From positions 1,922,001 to 1,986,000 of the forward strand of contig NZ_CP102197.1 in the NCBI RefSeq assembly GCF_024584435.1: DNA of 64,000 nucleotides. The letters run 5' to 3'. The position numbers were made by a program, and so were the translations under genes. The stretch's first letter is position 1, and every line of letters starts with the position of its first letter. The DNA is from Schaalia odontolytica (GTDB taxonomy: Bacteria; Actinomycetota; Actinomycetes; Actinomycetales; Actinomycetaceae). The notes below the pieces were generated by a model. It was given only the letters and a program-made list of their open reading frames with translations, was not told the origin of the DNA and ran no database searches. Shown here in pieces: positions 26,148-35,421 of this stretch.

Positions 26148-27025
26148 TCGAACCTCACTCCGCGTGCGGGGCGACCGGACCCGGCGGCGGCGCCACCGAA
26201 GGTCGCTTCTCCACCACCCCACCCGGCCCCGGCGAGAACGCCCCCCGCCCCAAGCCCCGCAGGCGCTCCGGCTTCCCCCTGCCCCGCCCCCTCCCGTGGT
26301 CGACGCCGCTGTCGCGAGCCTGGCCGGGAACGCTCATCCTTGCCTGGACGGCGCTCACCACGTGCGTCATACTCCTCCCGCGCTGGTCAACGCTCGCGAT
26401 CGTTGGAGGCCTCCTCGTCGTCGCCTCCGCGATCGTCCGCCTGCCGCGCAGCGTCACCCCCCGCCCGCCCTCGTGGATGATCTCGGGGTTCATCGGCGGC
26501 TGCATCGGCGCGTGGCTGGGGGACGGGCTTGAGCTCTTCCTACGTGCCACCACGCTGGCGATCGTCGTCCTGTGGGGCTCGGCTCTCATCGCGTGGGTCA
26601 CCCCCACGAGTGCGCTCGCGGGAGCCCTGCGCTTCTTCCTGAGGCCGCTTCGCCTCCTCGGAGCGCCGGTGGATCAGTGGGCGCTGGTCATGGCGTGCGC
26701 CCTGCGAGGCCTTCCCATGCTGCGCGATCAGGCCCAGGCCGTCATGGACACCGCGAAGCTGCGGCTCGGGCAGGACATGGCAACCATGTCCCTGGGCGGA
26801 TACGCCCGCCTCAGCGTGGACGTCATCACGGCGATCCTGTCGGCAGCCTCTCGAGGTGCTGCCGAGACCGGTCGCGCCATGTCCATGCGCGGGGCGCTCA
26901 CCGCGACGGGTTCGAGCGGGCGCGACGGCGCCGGTCGCGTGCGCCTCGGATGGGTCGACGCGGGAGTGAGCGCAGCAACCCTGCTGAGCATCGGTGGGAT
27001 CCTCGCGTGCAGGTTCTTGCTGTAG
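26144..27025 (+). CDS. ECF transporter transmembrane component EcfT
   Basis: Energy-coupling membrane subunit linking the ATPases to the substrate-binding domain, 293 aa. A 60-residue Pro/Gly/Arg-rich cytoplasmic leader precedes four to five helices. The two ARG-type coupling motifs that dock into the ATPases appear as ALRGLP and SMRGAL near residues 187 and 250. The start overlaps the preceding stop by ATGA. It forms a complete transporter with the preceding fusion protein. Confidence 0.87.
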   Translation: MIEPHSACGATGPGGGATEGRFSTTPPGPGENAPRPKPRRRSGFPLPRPLPWSTPLSRAWPGTLILAWTALTTCVILLPRWSTLAIVGGLLVVASAIVRLPRSVTPRPPSWMISGFIGGCIGAWLGDGLELFLRATTLAIVVLWGSALIAWVTPTSALAGALRFFLRPLRLLGAPVDQWALVMACALRGLPMLRDQAQAVMDTAKLRLGQDMATMSLGGYARLSVDVITAILSAASRGAAETGRAMSMRGALTATGSSGRDGAGRVRLGWVDAGVSAATLLSIGGILACRFLL

Positions 27026-27103
27026 GAGTGGGCGTCTCGCTGGCTCGATGCCTCGAACCAACGAATCAACAGGCGATGCGTGTTCTGGGTCACTGATGCT
27101 GAT

Positions 27104-27133
27104 TTGACGCGGGGGGTGCGTTGCCCCTATTCT
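27104..27133 (+). promoter_or_regulatory. tRNA-Leu promoter
   Basis: TTGACG (27104-27109), 18-bp spacer, TATTCT (27128-27133), ten bases before the mature tRNA 5' end. Close to the sigma-A consensus. Confidence 0.7.
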
Positions 27134-27143
27134 TTCTGGGTAC

Positions 27144-27227
27144 GCGCGAGTGGCGGAATAGGCAGACGCGCACGGTTCAGGTCCGTGTTCCAGTGATGGA
27201 GTGGGGGTTCAACTCCCCCCTCGCGCA
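27144..27227 (+). tRNA. tRNA-Leu, anticodon CAG
   Basis: Class II tRNA, 84 nt. Acceptor stem GCGCGAG pairs with CTCGCGC, discriminator A; the anticodon stem CACGG/CCGTG encloses TTCAGGT, with CAG at 27178-27180. The T-arm GGGGGTTCAACTCCCCC and a long variable arm are present. CCA is not encoded. The 3' part from 27175 is duplicated at 36247, so this gene marks the left edge of the duplicated and integrated region. Confidence 0.97.
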
Positions 27228-27232
27228 CGATT

Positions 27233-27268
27233 AACCGCAGGTCCTTCGGGATCTGCGGTTCGTTTTTT
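27233..27268 (+). terminator. tRNA-Leu terminator
   Basis: AACCGCAG (27233-27240) pairs with CTGCGGTT (27253-27260), with an inner TCC-TTCG-GGA helix, followed by CGTTTTTTCG. Five bases beyond the tRNA. A diverged copy follows the truncated tRNA at 36311. Confidence 0.85.
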
Positions 27269-27346
27269 CGTTGTGTGTGGTGGTGGCGCGCCCGAGCAGA
27301 CAAAATGCTCCTCGAAGGGGCAGCAACGGGGTGTTCCGGCCCGGGC

Positions 27347-27549
27347 GGCGAGGGCGGCGAGGGTGGCTAGGGTGGTCCGGAGCGGCTAGGGTGGTCCGGA
27401 GCGGCTAGGGTGGTTCGGAGCGGCCAGGGCGGCGAGGGCGGCGAGGGTGGCTAGGGCGGCGAGGGTGGCTAGGGTGGTCCGGAGCGGCTAGGGTGGTTCG
27501 GAGCGGCCAGGGCGGCGAGGGTGGCCCGGAGCGGCTAGGGCAGCCAGGG
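27347..27549. repeat. Tandem repeat array, 9- and 19-bp units
   Basis: About 200 bp of interleaved GGCGAGGGT/C (9-bp) and GGTCCGGAGCGGCTAGGGT (19-bp) units. Absent from the right-hand copy of the duplicated region. No gene is supported between the tRNA terminator and 28261. Confidence 0.75.
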
Positions 27550-27582
27550 TGCCGAAGACAAGCGTTGCACCCGTTAGGGGGG

Positions 27583-27662
27583 GCGCTGCACCCGTTGGGG
27601 GATGCTGCACCCGATCAGAAGGGGTGTCATGCATACCGATCGGGTGTAGTGCCGGTGTGAAC
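27583..27662 (+). repeat. Dispersed palindromic element, copy 2
   Basis: CACCCGATC (27608-27616) and GATCGGGTG (27638-27646) around a 21-base spacer; preceded by three GCACCCGTT-like blocks. Same order of blocks as copies at 10780 (inverted) and 36441. Confidence 0.75.
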
Positions 27663-27981
27663 GAGGCTCACCGCGGTCGCGTGCCGAAAGTCGCGCGCAA
27701 AGCGAGGGGCTGCCGCTTAAACGACGACCATCCCGAGCGAAGGTGCTCGACGGTAGTCGGCAACAGTTCGGGACGCGTTGGAGCTATGTCGGCTGGGCAG
27801 GCGCTGGAGCTTCCTTCGGTGGTTCTGTTGCTCTTTGGGTAATGGGGGCGCCCGGGGCTTTTTCTACATCTTGGTTGCGACACGCCGACGACACGGTGCC
27901 GCGGGTTTCAAGATGTAGAAATTCCCCCCACCATGGCGCCGGTATCCATCTTCGGATGGGCACATCAGCCTGCTGGATCGC

Positions 27982-28110
27982 CGCCCCGCCCCGCCACAGC
28001 GCCCCGCCCGCCGTGCTCCGCCCCGCCGCAACGCCCCGCCGCAACGCCCCGCCACAGCGCCCCGCCCGCCGCAACGCCCCGCCCGCCGCAACGCCCCGCC
28101 CTGCCGCAGC
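27982..28110. repeat. Tandem repeat, CGCCCCGCCGCAA-type units
   Basis: Roughly ten degenerate 13-bp units, strongly C-rich on the plus strand. Present only in the left copy of the duplicated region. All six frames give low-complexity peptides, so it is not treated as coding. Confidence 0.65.
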
Positions 28111-28260
28111 GCGACAATGGTCTGCCAGGATGTCGCGTCACAAGAACGGCAACTGACCCCATCAACACGTTGTGGCCTATCGTCCGACCGCTCCGCTTCT
28201 ATCTCGCATCCCACACCCGATATGGTTGAAGATTCAACTGGATGGTCGTAGGCTGACGCC

Positions 28261-28509
28261 ATGAAGTACTTTGGATTCCTCAGCTTCGGCCACTACTCGA
28301 ACGGCCCCCGCCATGGCATAACCGCTGCCCAGTCCCTGCACCAGGCGATCGACCTTGCGGTTGCTGCCGACGAGATCGGCGTCAACGGTGCGTTCTTCCG
28401 CGTCCATCACTACGCGCCCCAGGCGGCTGCACCCATGCCCCTCCTGTCGGCCATCGCCGCGCGCACCAAGGCCATCGAAGTCGGCACCGGCGTCATCGAC
28501 ATGCGATAG
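28261..28509 (+). pseudogene. 5' fragment of luciferase-like monooxygenase gene
   Basis: First 82 codons of the intact gene at 36654, with its promoter, differing by three synonymous bases (two adjacent codons plus one). Identity stops after 28508; the first foreign base makes a TAG stop at 28507-28509. The fragment lacks most of the TIM barrel and cannot be functional. Confidence 0.93.
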
Positions 28510-28517
28510 CGCATGTC
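28498..28517. other. Perfect palindrome at the left plasmid junction
   Basis: GACATGCG (28498-28505), ATAG, CGCATGTC (28510-28517). The left arm is monooxygenase sequence and the right arm is plasmid sequence, so the palindrome exists only because of the junction at 28508/28509. Confidence 0.75.
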
Positions 28518-28542
28518 TGAGTTATGGCGTTGGACGGAACAC

Positions 28543-30443
<1,901 letters not shown>

Positions 30444-30447
<4 letters not shown>

Positions 30448-30812
30448 GAGGCGTCCCCCGAACTGCTCGCGGCGCAGCAGCCCGGCACCGAGCAGGCCGG
30501 GTCGATGCACGGCGCGCTCTCGTCCACGGCGAGGGTCACATCGACCAGTGCCGTCAGCGCCGCGGCCAGGTGCGGGTCGGCGATCTCGTAGCGAGTCTGG
30601 CGGCCCTCGGGCTCGGCGACCACGATCCCGCAGTCGCGCAGGCAGGTCAGGTGGTTGGACACGTTCGAGCGGGTCAGCCCCAGCTCGCGCGAGAGCACCG
30701 CGGGGTGGCTCGGGCTGTCGAGCAGGGACATCAGGATGCGGGAGCGCGTCGGGTCGGCCATGGCCCGGCCGAGCCGGTTCATGACGTCAAGACGCGAAGC
30801 AATGGTCAGCAT
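30444..30812 (-). CDS. cmtR: CmtR-type ArsR/SmtB metal-sensing repressor
   Basis: Winged-helix dimeric repressor, 122 aa. The recognition helix reads LTRSNVSNHLTCLRDCG. Cys57, Cys61 and Cys102 sit at exactly the residue numbers of the Cd/Pb ligands known for M. tuberculosis CmtR. A further Cys cluster (CSVPGCC) near the C-terminus is an addition. It is first in the two-gene operon with the ATPase; the region 30813-30900 should hold the operator. Confidence 0.92.
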
Positions 30813-30900
30813 GCACTGAACTATACAGCAGCCGCTGACCTAATGTCCAGTTGTCGCGGCTGCCGCACGCGCTGCGCGCGCTTGCCCTCGTGAGGCGTGA

Positions 30901-31806
30901 TCACCTCTTGCGCCAGCGGGGCCACTTCGGCATCCCGCGGCCCTTCCAGGTCTCCACGAGACCCGCAACCCAGCGGACGGACGCGAAGAGCCCGTAGCCG
31001 GCCCCGGCGAGGCCAGCGCCGACCACGAGCCACCGGCCGATGCCGAGCCACACGCTCCCGTCCACGTCCAGCGCCCACTGAACACCCGTGATGAGCCCGG
31101 CGATGCCCATCCAGAGACCGGCGACGACCACGGCCACCGGCAGGAGAACGAGGCACATCGCGGCGGCGGCGGACCAGAGCTGTCGCGCCTCCAGCTTCGC
31201 CGTCGCGGCGATGATCCGCTCCGCCCGCGCGTTCGAGGCGTCGAGGCTCGCGGTCATCGTGGCCGAAGCCTCCCCGGCGACCTGCTCGACAGCCTTCTCG
31301 ACCCGTTCCTCGGTGCGCTTCTCGATCCGCTGGACCGCGCCGCCGACCTGGCTCACGAGCTTCTGGTTCGCTGTGACCTGCGCCTTCAGACCCTCAATCG
31401 CCGAGGCCGTAGCCGCGCGATTCTTCTGCGCCTCCGCGACCAAGCCCCGCGACGCGGCGTTCAAGCTCTCGCCGTTGAGACTCTGCGCGAACTCGCCGAG
31501 CGTGCTCGCGATCTCGTTCTGCCTGCTCTCGATACTCGCGATCCTCGCGGACACGTCGCTGGAGGGCGAGGAGGTCGACGCCGGGGCCGTGATCCGCTCC
31601 AGCCGCCTCGTCGTCTCCTCGTCCATGACCTTCACGAACCCCGCGAGCTTCTTCTGCTGTTCGGTCAGCGTGGCAATCCTCGTGTTCTGCGCCTCGACGG
31701 CGGCGAGGATCGAGGTCAACAGCTCCATCGTCTCCGGACTGCCGAGCTGCTGCTGCGACTGCTCGGGCTCGTTCTGCTGCTTCAGCCTGTCGAGCGCTGC
31801 GCTCAT
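30901..31806 (-). CDS. MobB-like coiled-coil membrane protein overlapping the relaxase
   Basis: 301 aa, ATG at 31806 with AAGGAG and AAGGA just before it. Residues 1-190 are Gln/Glu/Lys-rich coiled coil; two hydrophobic segments (about 210-240 and 250-275) and a basic tail KWPRWRKR follow. It starts inside the relaxase gene in another frame, with 413 nt shared. In ColE1-type mob regions mobB and mobD overlap mobA likewise; by that analogy this may anchor the relaxosome at the membrane. No domain match can be asserted. Confidence 0.7.
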   Translation of the reverse strand: MSAALDRLKQQNEPEQSQQQLGSPETMELLTSILAAVEAQNTRIATLTEQQKKLAGFVKVMDEETTRRLERITAPASTSSPSSDVSARIASIESRQNEIASTLGEFAQSLNGESLNAASRGLVAEAQKNRAATASAIEGLKAQVTANQKLVSQVGGAVQRIEKRTEERVEKAVEQVAGEASATMTASLDASNARAERIIAATAKLEARQLWSAAAAMCLVLLPVAVVVAGLWMGIAGLITGVQWALDVDGSVWLGIGRWLVVGAGLAGAGYGLFASVRWVAGLVETWKGRGMPKWPRWRKR

Positions 31807-32680
31807 GTTCCTTCTCCTTCTGCTGCTGGTGGTAGTCGAAGAACGCCTGCGCGCCCTCCGGGGTGAAGTCCGCCGAGAGGGCGCTCGCGCGCTTGCGGCG
31901 CTCGGCGCGGCCGGACTCGCCGCGGCGATCCTCGATGTAGAGCGTCCAGGTCTCTTGCCCGGCGCGCTTGCCCTTCTTGCTGACGGGGCTGTGCAACCGC
32001 ATCCGCGGCACCCGCTCCCCGTCATCGCCGAGCCGCTGGTTCTGCTCCTCGATCACCGAGACCAGACCGGCCTTGTCCACCGCCCGGGGATCGGCCAGCG
32101 CCGCGCTCATCCGGTCGCCCATCTCGCGGTCGAGCGATCCCTCGGCGAAGTCCTCGCGGCGCAGCTCCCAGTCCTTCGGTGCGTGCTCCAGCCGCTTCAC
32201 GACCGAGAGCCCGTATTCTCGCATCAGCTGGTCGTTCGCCGACTGGACGCCCCGCTGATTCCCGGCTTTGCGGTCGTGGAACGTGCGATAGTCCGAGAGC
32301 GCCTTCCCCGTCCGGTTGTTGTGGTTGATGACCAAGATGTGGTTGTGCGGCTTCTTGCCCCGCCCATCCACATGACTGACTACGAGGCAGTCGGAATCCG
32401 GGTGCATCTTCTTCGCGAGCTGATAACCGAGATCGTTCACCCGCTGCACGTCCTCCGGACTCTTCGGGTCGAACTCCTCGTCGCTGAACGACTGGCGGTA
32501 ATGCACCGCCTCGACCTCGCGCGTCGTGTTCTGCGTGAGCGACCGAGCGCGCGCCGAGAACGCGCCGGGGCCTCCCGGCACATCGCACGTGATCGCGATG
32601 CCCCGCTCGTCCTCCTTGCCACGGATATAGCGCTCCGTGTCGGCGGCGCTGGCGCTCGGGCTGTAGTGCGTGGTGCTCAT
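31394..32680 (-). CDS. Relaxase / mobilisation nuclease (MobA-VirD2 family)
   Basis: Nicks the plasmid transfer origin and pilots the strand, 428 aa. The three-histidine metal site is visible as HVD at 103-105 and HNH at 112-114 (HVDGRGKKPHNHILVIN pattern), and Tyr6 in STTHYSP is a candidate nicking tyrosine. The nuclease domain ends about residue 290. The last 137 codons are shared with the overlapping mobB-like gene and are Arg/Glu-rich; they may be a true tail or a frame kept open by the overlap. The start overlaps the mobC stop as ATGA. Confidence 0.88.
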   Translation of the reverse strand: MSTTHYSPSASAADTERYIRGKEDERGIAITCDVPGGPGAFSARARSLTQNTTREVEAVHYRQSFSDEEFDPKSPEDVQRVNDLGYQLAKKMHPDSDCLVVSHVDGRGKKPHNHILVINHNNRTGKALSDYRTFHDRKAGNQRGVQSANDQLMREYGLSVVKRLEHAPKDWELRREDFAEGSLDREMGDRMSAALADPRAVDKAGLVSVIEEQNQRLGDDGERVPRMRLHSPVSKKGKRAGQETWTLYIEDRRGESGRAERRKRASALSADFTPEGAQAFFDYHQQQKEKEHERSARQAEAAERARAVAAAARQSGDDGAVDLDPRRRRGAEHEDCHADRTAEEARGVREGHGRGDDEAAGADHGPGVDLLALQRRVREDREYREQAERDREHARRVRAESQRRELERRVAGLGRGGAEESRGYGLGD

Positions 32681-33267
32681 GAGGCCGCCCGATCCCCGAG
32701 CAGGGCGCGGACCTCGCGCAGCAACTCGATCAGCTCGGGCACCTCCGCCGACAGCGCCACTGACTCACCAGCCCGCGCCCGGCGGTCGAGGTCGTTGACG
32801 TTGATCGCCAGCGGGCGAATCTGCGCGGCCAGCTCGCGAGCATCCGCCGACGCCTGCACCCGCGCCTCGACCCCGAGCAGGTGCGCGGCCACGGCGGCGT
32901 CCAACTCCTCGCTCCGAGAGGCGTGGAGGGCATCCCGGACGACGGTCCGCACCCACGTGCTCGGAGCCAGCCCGAGCCGCTTCGCACGAGTGCGAAGCGC
33001 CGCAAGCGTCTCCTCTCCGAAGTCGGTATCGAGCTTCGCGCGGCCCCCACGACGACGCTTCGCGCCGCCGTGACTCTGACGCACAGCCTCCGCATCAGCC
33101 CGACCGGTGTTCACCTGGGAGTCGGTCTGCTGCTCCACCTGTACGCCAGAGTGGCAAGCAGTAGCCGTGTCGGACATTTCGCTGGCGCTCATGTCCTCCC
33201 CGGCTGCTTGCGAGGGGCCTCCGGCCCCCTCGACCCCCTGGAAGAGCGCATCGCGTTCGGTGCTCAT
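32677..33267 (-). CDS. MobC-like relaxosome accessory protein
   Basis: 196 aa. An 80-residue polar leader is followed by a basic stretch (KRRRGGRAKLDTDF), an RHH-like segment LAALRTRAKRLGLAPSTWVR and the segment IRPLAINVNDLDRRARAG, resembling the MobC motif near IGxNxNQIA. It overlaps rep and relaxase genes by ATGA at both ends. Likely oriT-binding auxiliary factor; assignment rests on context plus a short motif. Confidence 0.75.
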   Translation of the reverse strand: MSTERDALFQGVEGAGGPSQAAGEDMSASEMSDTATACHSGVQVEQQTDSQVNTGRADAEAVRQSHGGAKRRRGGRAKLDTDFGEETLAALRTRAKRLGLAPSTWVRTVVRDALHASRSEELDAAVAAHLLGVEARVQASADARELAAQIRPLAINVNDLDRRARAGESVALSAEVPELIELLREVRALLGDRAAS

Positions 33268-34676
33268 GCGGCACCTCCGATCAGCGCCAGCGGCACGTCA
33301 GGGCTCCGCACCGCGAGCCCGCCCAGCAGCTCAGCAACCGCGCCCTCAGCGTCATGTTCCGCCGAGGTCTCCGGACCGTAGGTCAGTTCCCGCGACCCGA
33401 CGTTCTGGTGATACGCGTTGCCGTACATGCCGGGCGTGTGTGCGGCGGTCGGGATGCTGCACTGGTGCCACTCGTAGGGCTCGATCTTCCCAATGTGCTG
33501 CACGAGGTAACGATTGATGTCGTCGGCACGATAGACCTTCACGACCGAGGCCAAGCGGCGGATGAACTGGTCCAACGCCTCGTCCACGTTGCCCTTCTGG
33601 CGGGCGTAGTAGAAGAACTCGACAGGCTCGATCGTCGCCGTGATGACGATAAGGCGCGGGGCCACCTCGCCCTTGTTCTTGTACCGAGCCTTCGCAGGCG
33701 AGGCGTTGTACGGATCAAGCAGCAGCAGCCAGTCGTTCGCATCCATCGCCGAGGCCCGCAGATCATCCAGCAGCAGCACCTCCTCGCCTCGCCAGTCATC
33801 AAGCGGGTTCCCCGTCGCGGCCCGGTAGACCTGCCACCGCTCGCCGTGCGCGTTCACCGCGTTGATCGCCTCGGTGATGAAGTCCGTGGCGAACCGGGTC
33901 TTGCCGATCCCGGCATCCCCATGGACGAACACCACGTGCGTCGAGAACTCACCGGCGCGGAGCTTCGCCGCCGCCCGGTATGCGCGGCGCTGGCCGTAGG
34001 CCGACAGCGTGTCGTCGATCTCCCGCTGATGCCGCGAGTAGATGTCGAACAGCTCGTCCGTGAGCATGATCTGATCCCGCGTGAACTCGCCCTGGAGCAC
34101 GCGCTCGCGCATGTCCTCGAAGTTCTCGGCGACGACCTTCTTCTTCACGTGCGCGCGCCCCTTGAGCCAGGTCTCCCGACGCTGGGCGTCGATCCCGAGG
34201 TAGTCAGGCCCACGCACCGTAGCGACCTCCGAAGGCGCGTATTGGTGCTTGTCCGCGTACTTCACGTGCGTCAGATACGACAGCATGTTGTCGTAGGCGT
34301 ACCGCCCGCGGCCCGGCTTCTCGACGTACTGGGGCTCGACGCCGATGCCGAACGCGAGCCGATCCAGCGGTGCGCTCTTCGCACGGCTGGCGAACTTGAT
34401 GACCGCGTGCAGGTGATCGGGCTTCGGCTCGATCACCAGAGCCTTCTCCGTGTCGCTCCAGACCTCGCGCTCGTCTTTGTCATGCACGATGCCGTAGGCC
34501 TCGACGACCTCGCAGCCGGTGGCCTCGAGCCGCTGCACCACGTAGGCGAGGATCGCCTCGGCTCCCTGCTGGAGCAGCGCGGCCCCGTTCGGGTCCTCGG
34601 CAGCCCAGGTCCAGTACGACGGATCGAGGTACTGCGTGAGCCCGATGCTCGTCGGGTTGTTCTCCTGCTTAGCCAC
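33264..34676 (-). CDS. Plasmid Rep: HUH endonuclease (Rep_2) fused to superfamily 3 helicase
   Basis: Rolling-circle initiator, 470 aa from GTG 34676. The HUH metal site is HLH at 88-90, and the catalytic-tyrosine motif MLSYLTHVKY (Tyr134) followed by ADKHQYAP is typical of pMV158/Rep_2 proteins. The C-terminal half has Walker A GDAGIGKT (253-260) and Walker B LLLDD (301-305) of an SF3/RNA-helicase-type ATPase. pMV158 Reps lack a helicase; this combination is that of the pCRESS plasmid Reps known to be related to CRESS-DNA virus Reps. Coupled to mobC by ATGA. Confidence 0.9.
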   Translation of the reverse strand: MAKQENNPTSIGLTQYLDPSYWTWAAEDPNGAALLQQGAEAILAYVVQRLEATGCEVVEAYGIVHDKDEREVWSDTEKALVIEPKPDHLHAVIKFASRAKSAPLDRLAFGIGVEPQYVEKPGRGRYAYDNMLSYLTHVKYADKHQYAPSEVATVRGPDYLGIDAQRRETWLKGRAHVKKKVVAENFEDMRERVLQGEFTRDQIMLTDELFDIYSRHQREIDDTLSAYGQRRAYRAAAKLRAGEFSTHVVFVHGDAGIGKTRFATDFITEAINAVNAHGERWQVYRAATGNPLDDWRGEEVLLLDDLRASAMDANDWLLLLDPYNASPAKARYKNKGEVAPRLIVITATIEPVEFFYYARQKGNVDEALDQFIRRLASVVKVYRADDINRYLVQHIGKIEPYEWHQCSIPTAAHTPGMYGNAYHQNVGSRELTYGPETSAEHDAEGAVAELLGGLAVRSPDVPLALIGGAA

Positions 34677-35028
34677 GGCGACCACCCCCGCCGCGGACAG
34701 CGCGGAGGGCCTCAGAGAGAGTGCGGCGCCTAAATGACCCCCTATTGACCCCGAAATGAGACCCAAAATGATCCCACGAGGCCACGCGACGGAGCGCGGG
34801 CGGAACCGACCGCTGACCAGGCACGTTGTTGCAGGACGCGGCAATCGACAAGCCCTTGCCGCGCCCGTAGGAACGAATGAGGCTCCCGAAACTCTTAGAG
34901 TGCGAAGCACGGCTGCGGACCGTCATCACGACGACGGGCAGCCCGCCTTCGGCGGGTGCCAGGCCAGGCCCTCCGGGCGGGGTCAGGTCGGCGGGAGCGG
35001 TGCTGAGGTTGCGTGCGTCGGCGCGCAT
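34669..35028 (-). CDS. Possible small plasmid protein upstream of rep
   Basis: 119-codon frame with no recognisable domain. Support: the start ATG shares one base with the preceding stop (TGATG), and the stop overlaps the rep start by 8 nt, continuing the chain of coupled genes. Against: the C-terminal part covers the iteron-like repeats and looks low in structure. It may be only a translated leader for rep. Confidence 0.35.
   Translation of the reverse strand: MRADARNLSTAPADLTPPGGPGLAPAEGGLPVVVMTVRSRASHSKSFGSLIRSYGRGKGLSIAASCNNVPGQRSVPPALRRVASWDHFGSHFGVNRGSFRRRTLSEALRAVRGGGGRRG
34731..34778. repeat. Iteron-like direct repeats upstream of rep
   Basis: Four degenerate direct repeats with 11-12-bp period: AAATGACCCC, TATTGACCCC, AAATGAGACCC, AAATGATCCC. 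They lie 55-102 bp upstream of the Rep start, where rolling-circle plasmids often have the Rep-binding part of the double-strand origin. Confidence 0.55.
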
Positions 35029-35240
35029 CAGCGACCACCGCCCATCACGGCGGCGACCGCGGCGCGCTGTCGCGGGGTCAGGGGCGTGCGAGCCAGGCGT
35101 TCACCGGCCAGACGACCAGCAGCACGAGCGGCGGCGATGACGGGATCGAGGCCGTCTGCCTGCGGAGAAGGAGTGGAGCCCTGATCGAGGCCAGGGCGGT
35201 CGAGCGCGGATGCGCGGGGAACGTCGATAACGACAGACAT
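35028..35240 (-). CDS. Small plasmid protein of unknown function
   Basis: 70 aa, ATG 35240 with GAGGA six bases upstream. Sequence MSVVIDVPRASALDRPGLDQ leads to an Ala/Arg-rich helical C-terminus (LTPRQRAAVAAVMGGGR). First in the chain of overlapping genes leading to rep and mob, so possibly a copy-control or regulatory protein; that is context only. Confidence 0.5.
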   Translation of the reverse strand: MSVVIDVPRASALDRPGLDQGSTPSPQADGLDPVIAAARAAGRLAGERLARTPLTPRQRAAVAAVMGGGR

Positions 35241-35380
35241 CGGAAGTCCTCAGACATGAGTATCTTCCGGTTCCCCGCCACGGTAATTGGGCTGTTTGAC
35301 CGGCTACTCATCCGGGAGCAGAACCCCGCGCTTCTAAGTCGCGGCCCCGGTGGGATCTTCTTGTCTGCAACCAGTCTCCC

Positions 35381-35417
35381 ACGAGTCGACTCACCATTGC
35401 AATGACGAGTCGACTCA
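35381..35417. repeat. Two copies of ACGAGTCGACTCA
   Basis: Identical 13-mers at 35381-35393 and 35405-35417, start-to-start 24 bp; each contains the 10-bp palindrome GAGTCGACTC. They lie five bases beyond the recombinase stop. Could be a protein-binding or recombination site; the 35241-35421 gap holds no gene. Confidence 0.6.
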
Positions 35418-35421
35418 TGAC

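Larger units (their letters stand above)
27175..28508 (+). repeat. Left direct repeat flanking the integrated plasmid
   Basis: Corresponds to 36247-36901. The outer parts are nearly identical: 57 bp at the tRNA (27175-27231) and 310 bp at the monooxygenase end (28199-28508), which has only three changes inside the coding part, all synonymous. The middle is diverged and 670 bp longer than the right copy because of extra tandem repeats and inserted sequence. Confidence 0.85.

Noticed and set aside
27347..28110. CRISPR array
   Set aside because: Units are 9-19 bp with no regular unique spacers and no cas genes in the window.
31088..33073. Plus-strand 661-codon frame opposite relaxase and mobB-like gene
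   Set aside because: Low-complexity Arg/Ala/Ser composition; both minus-strand genes have motifs or ribosome sites.
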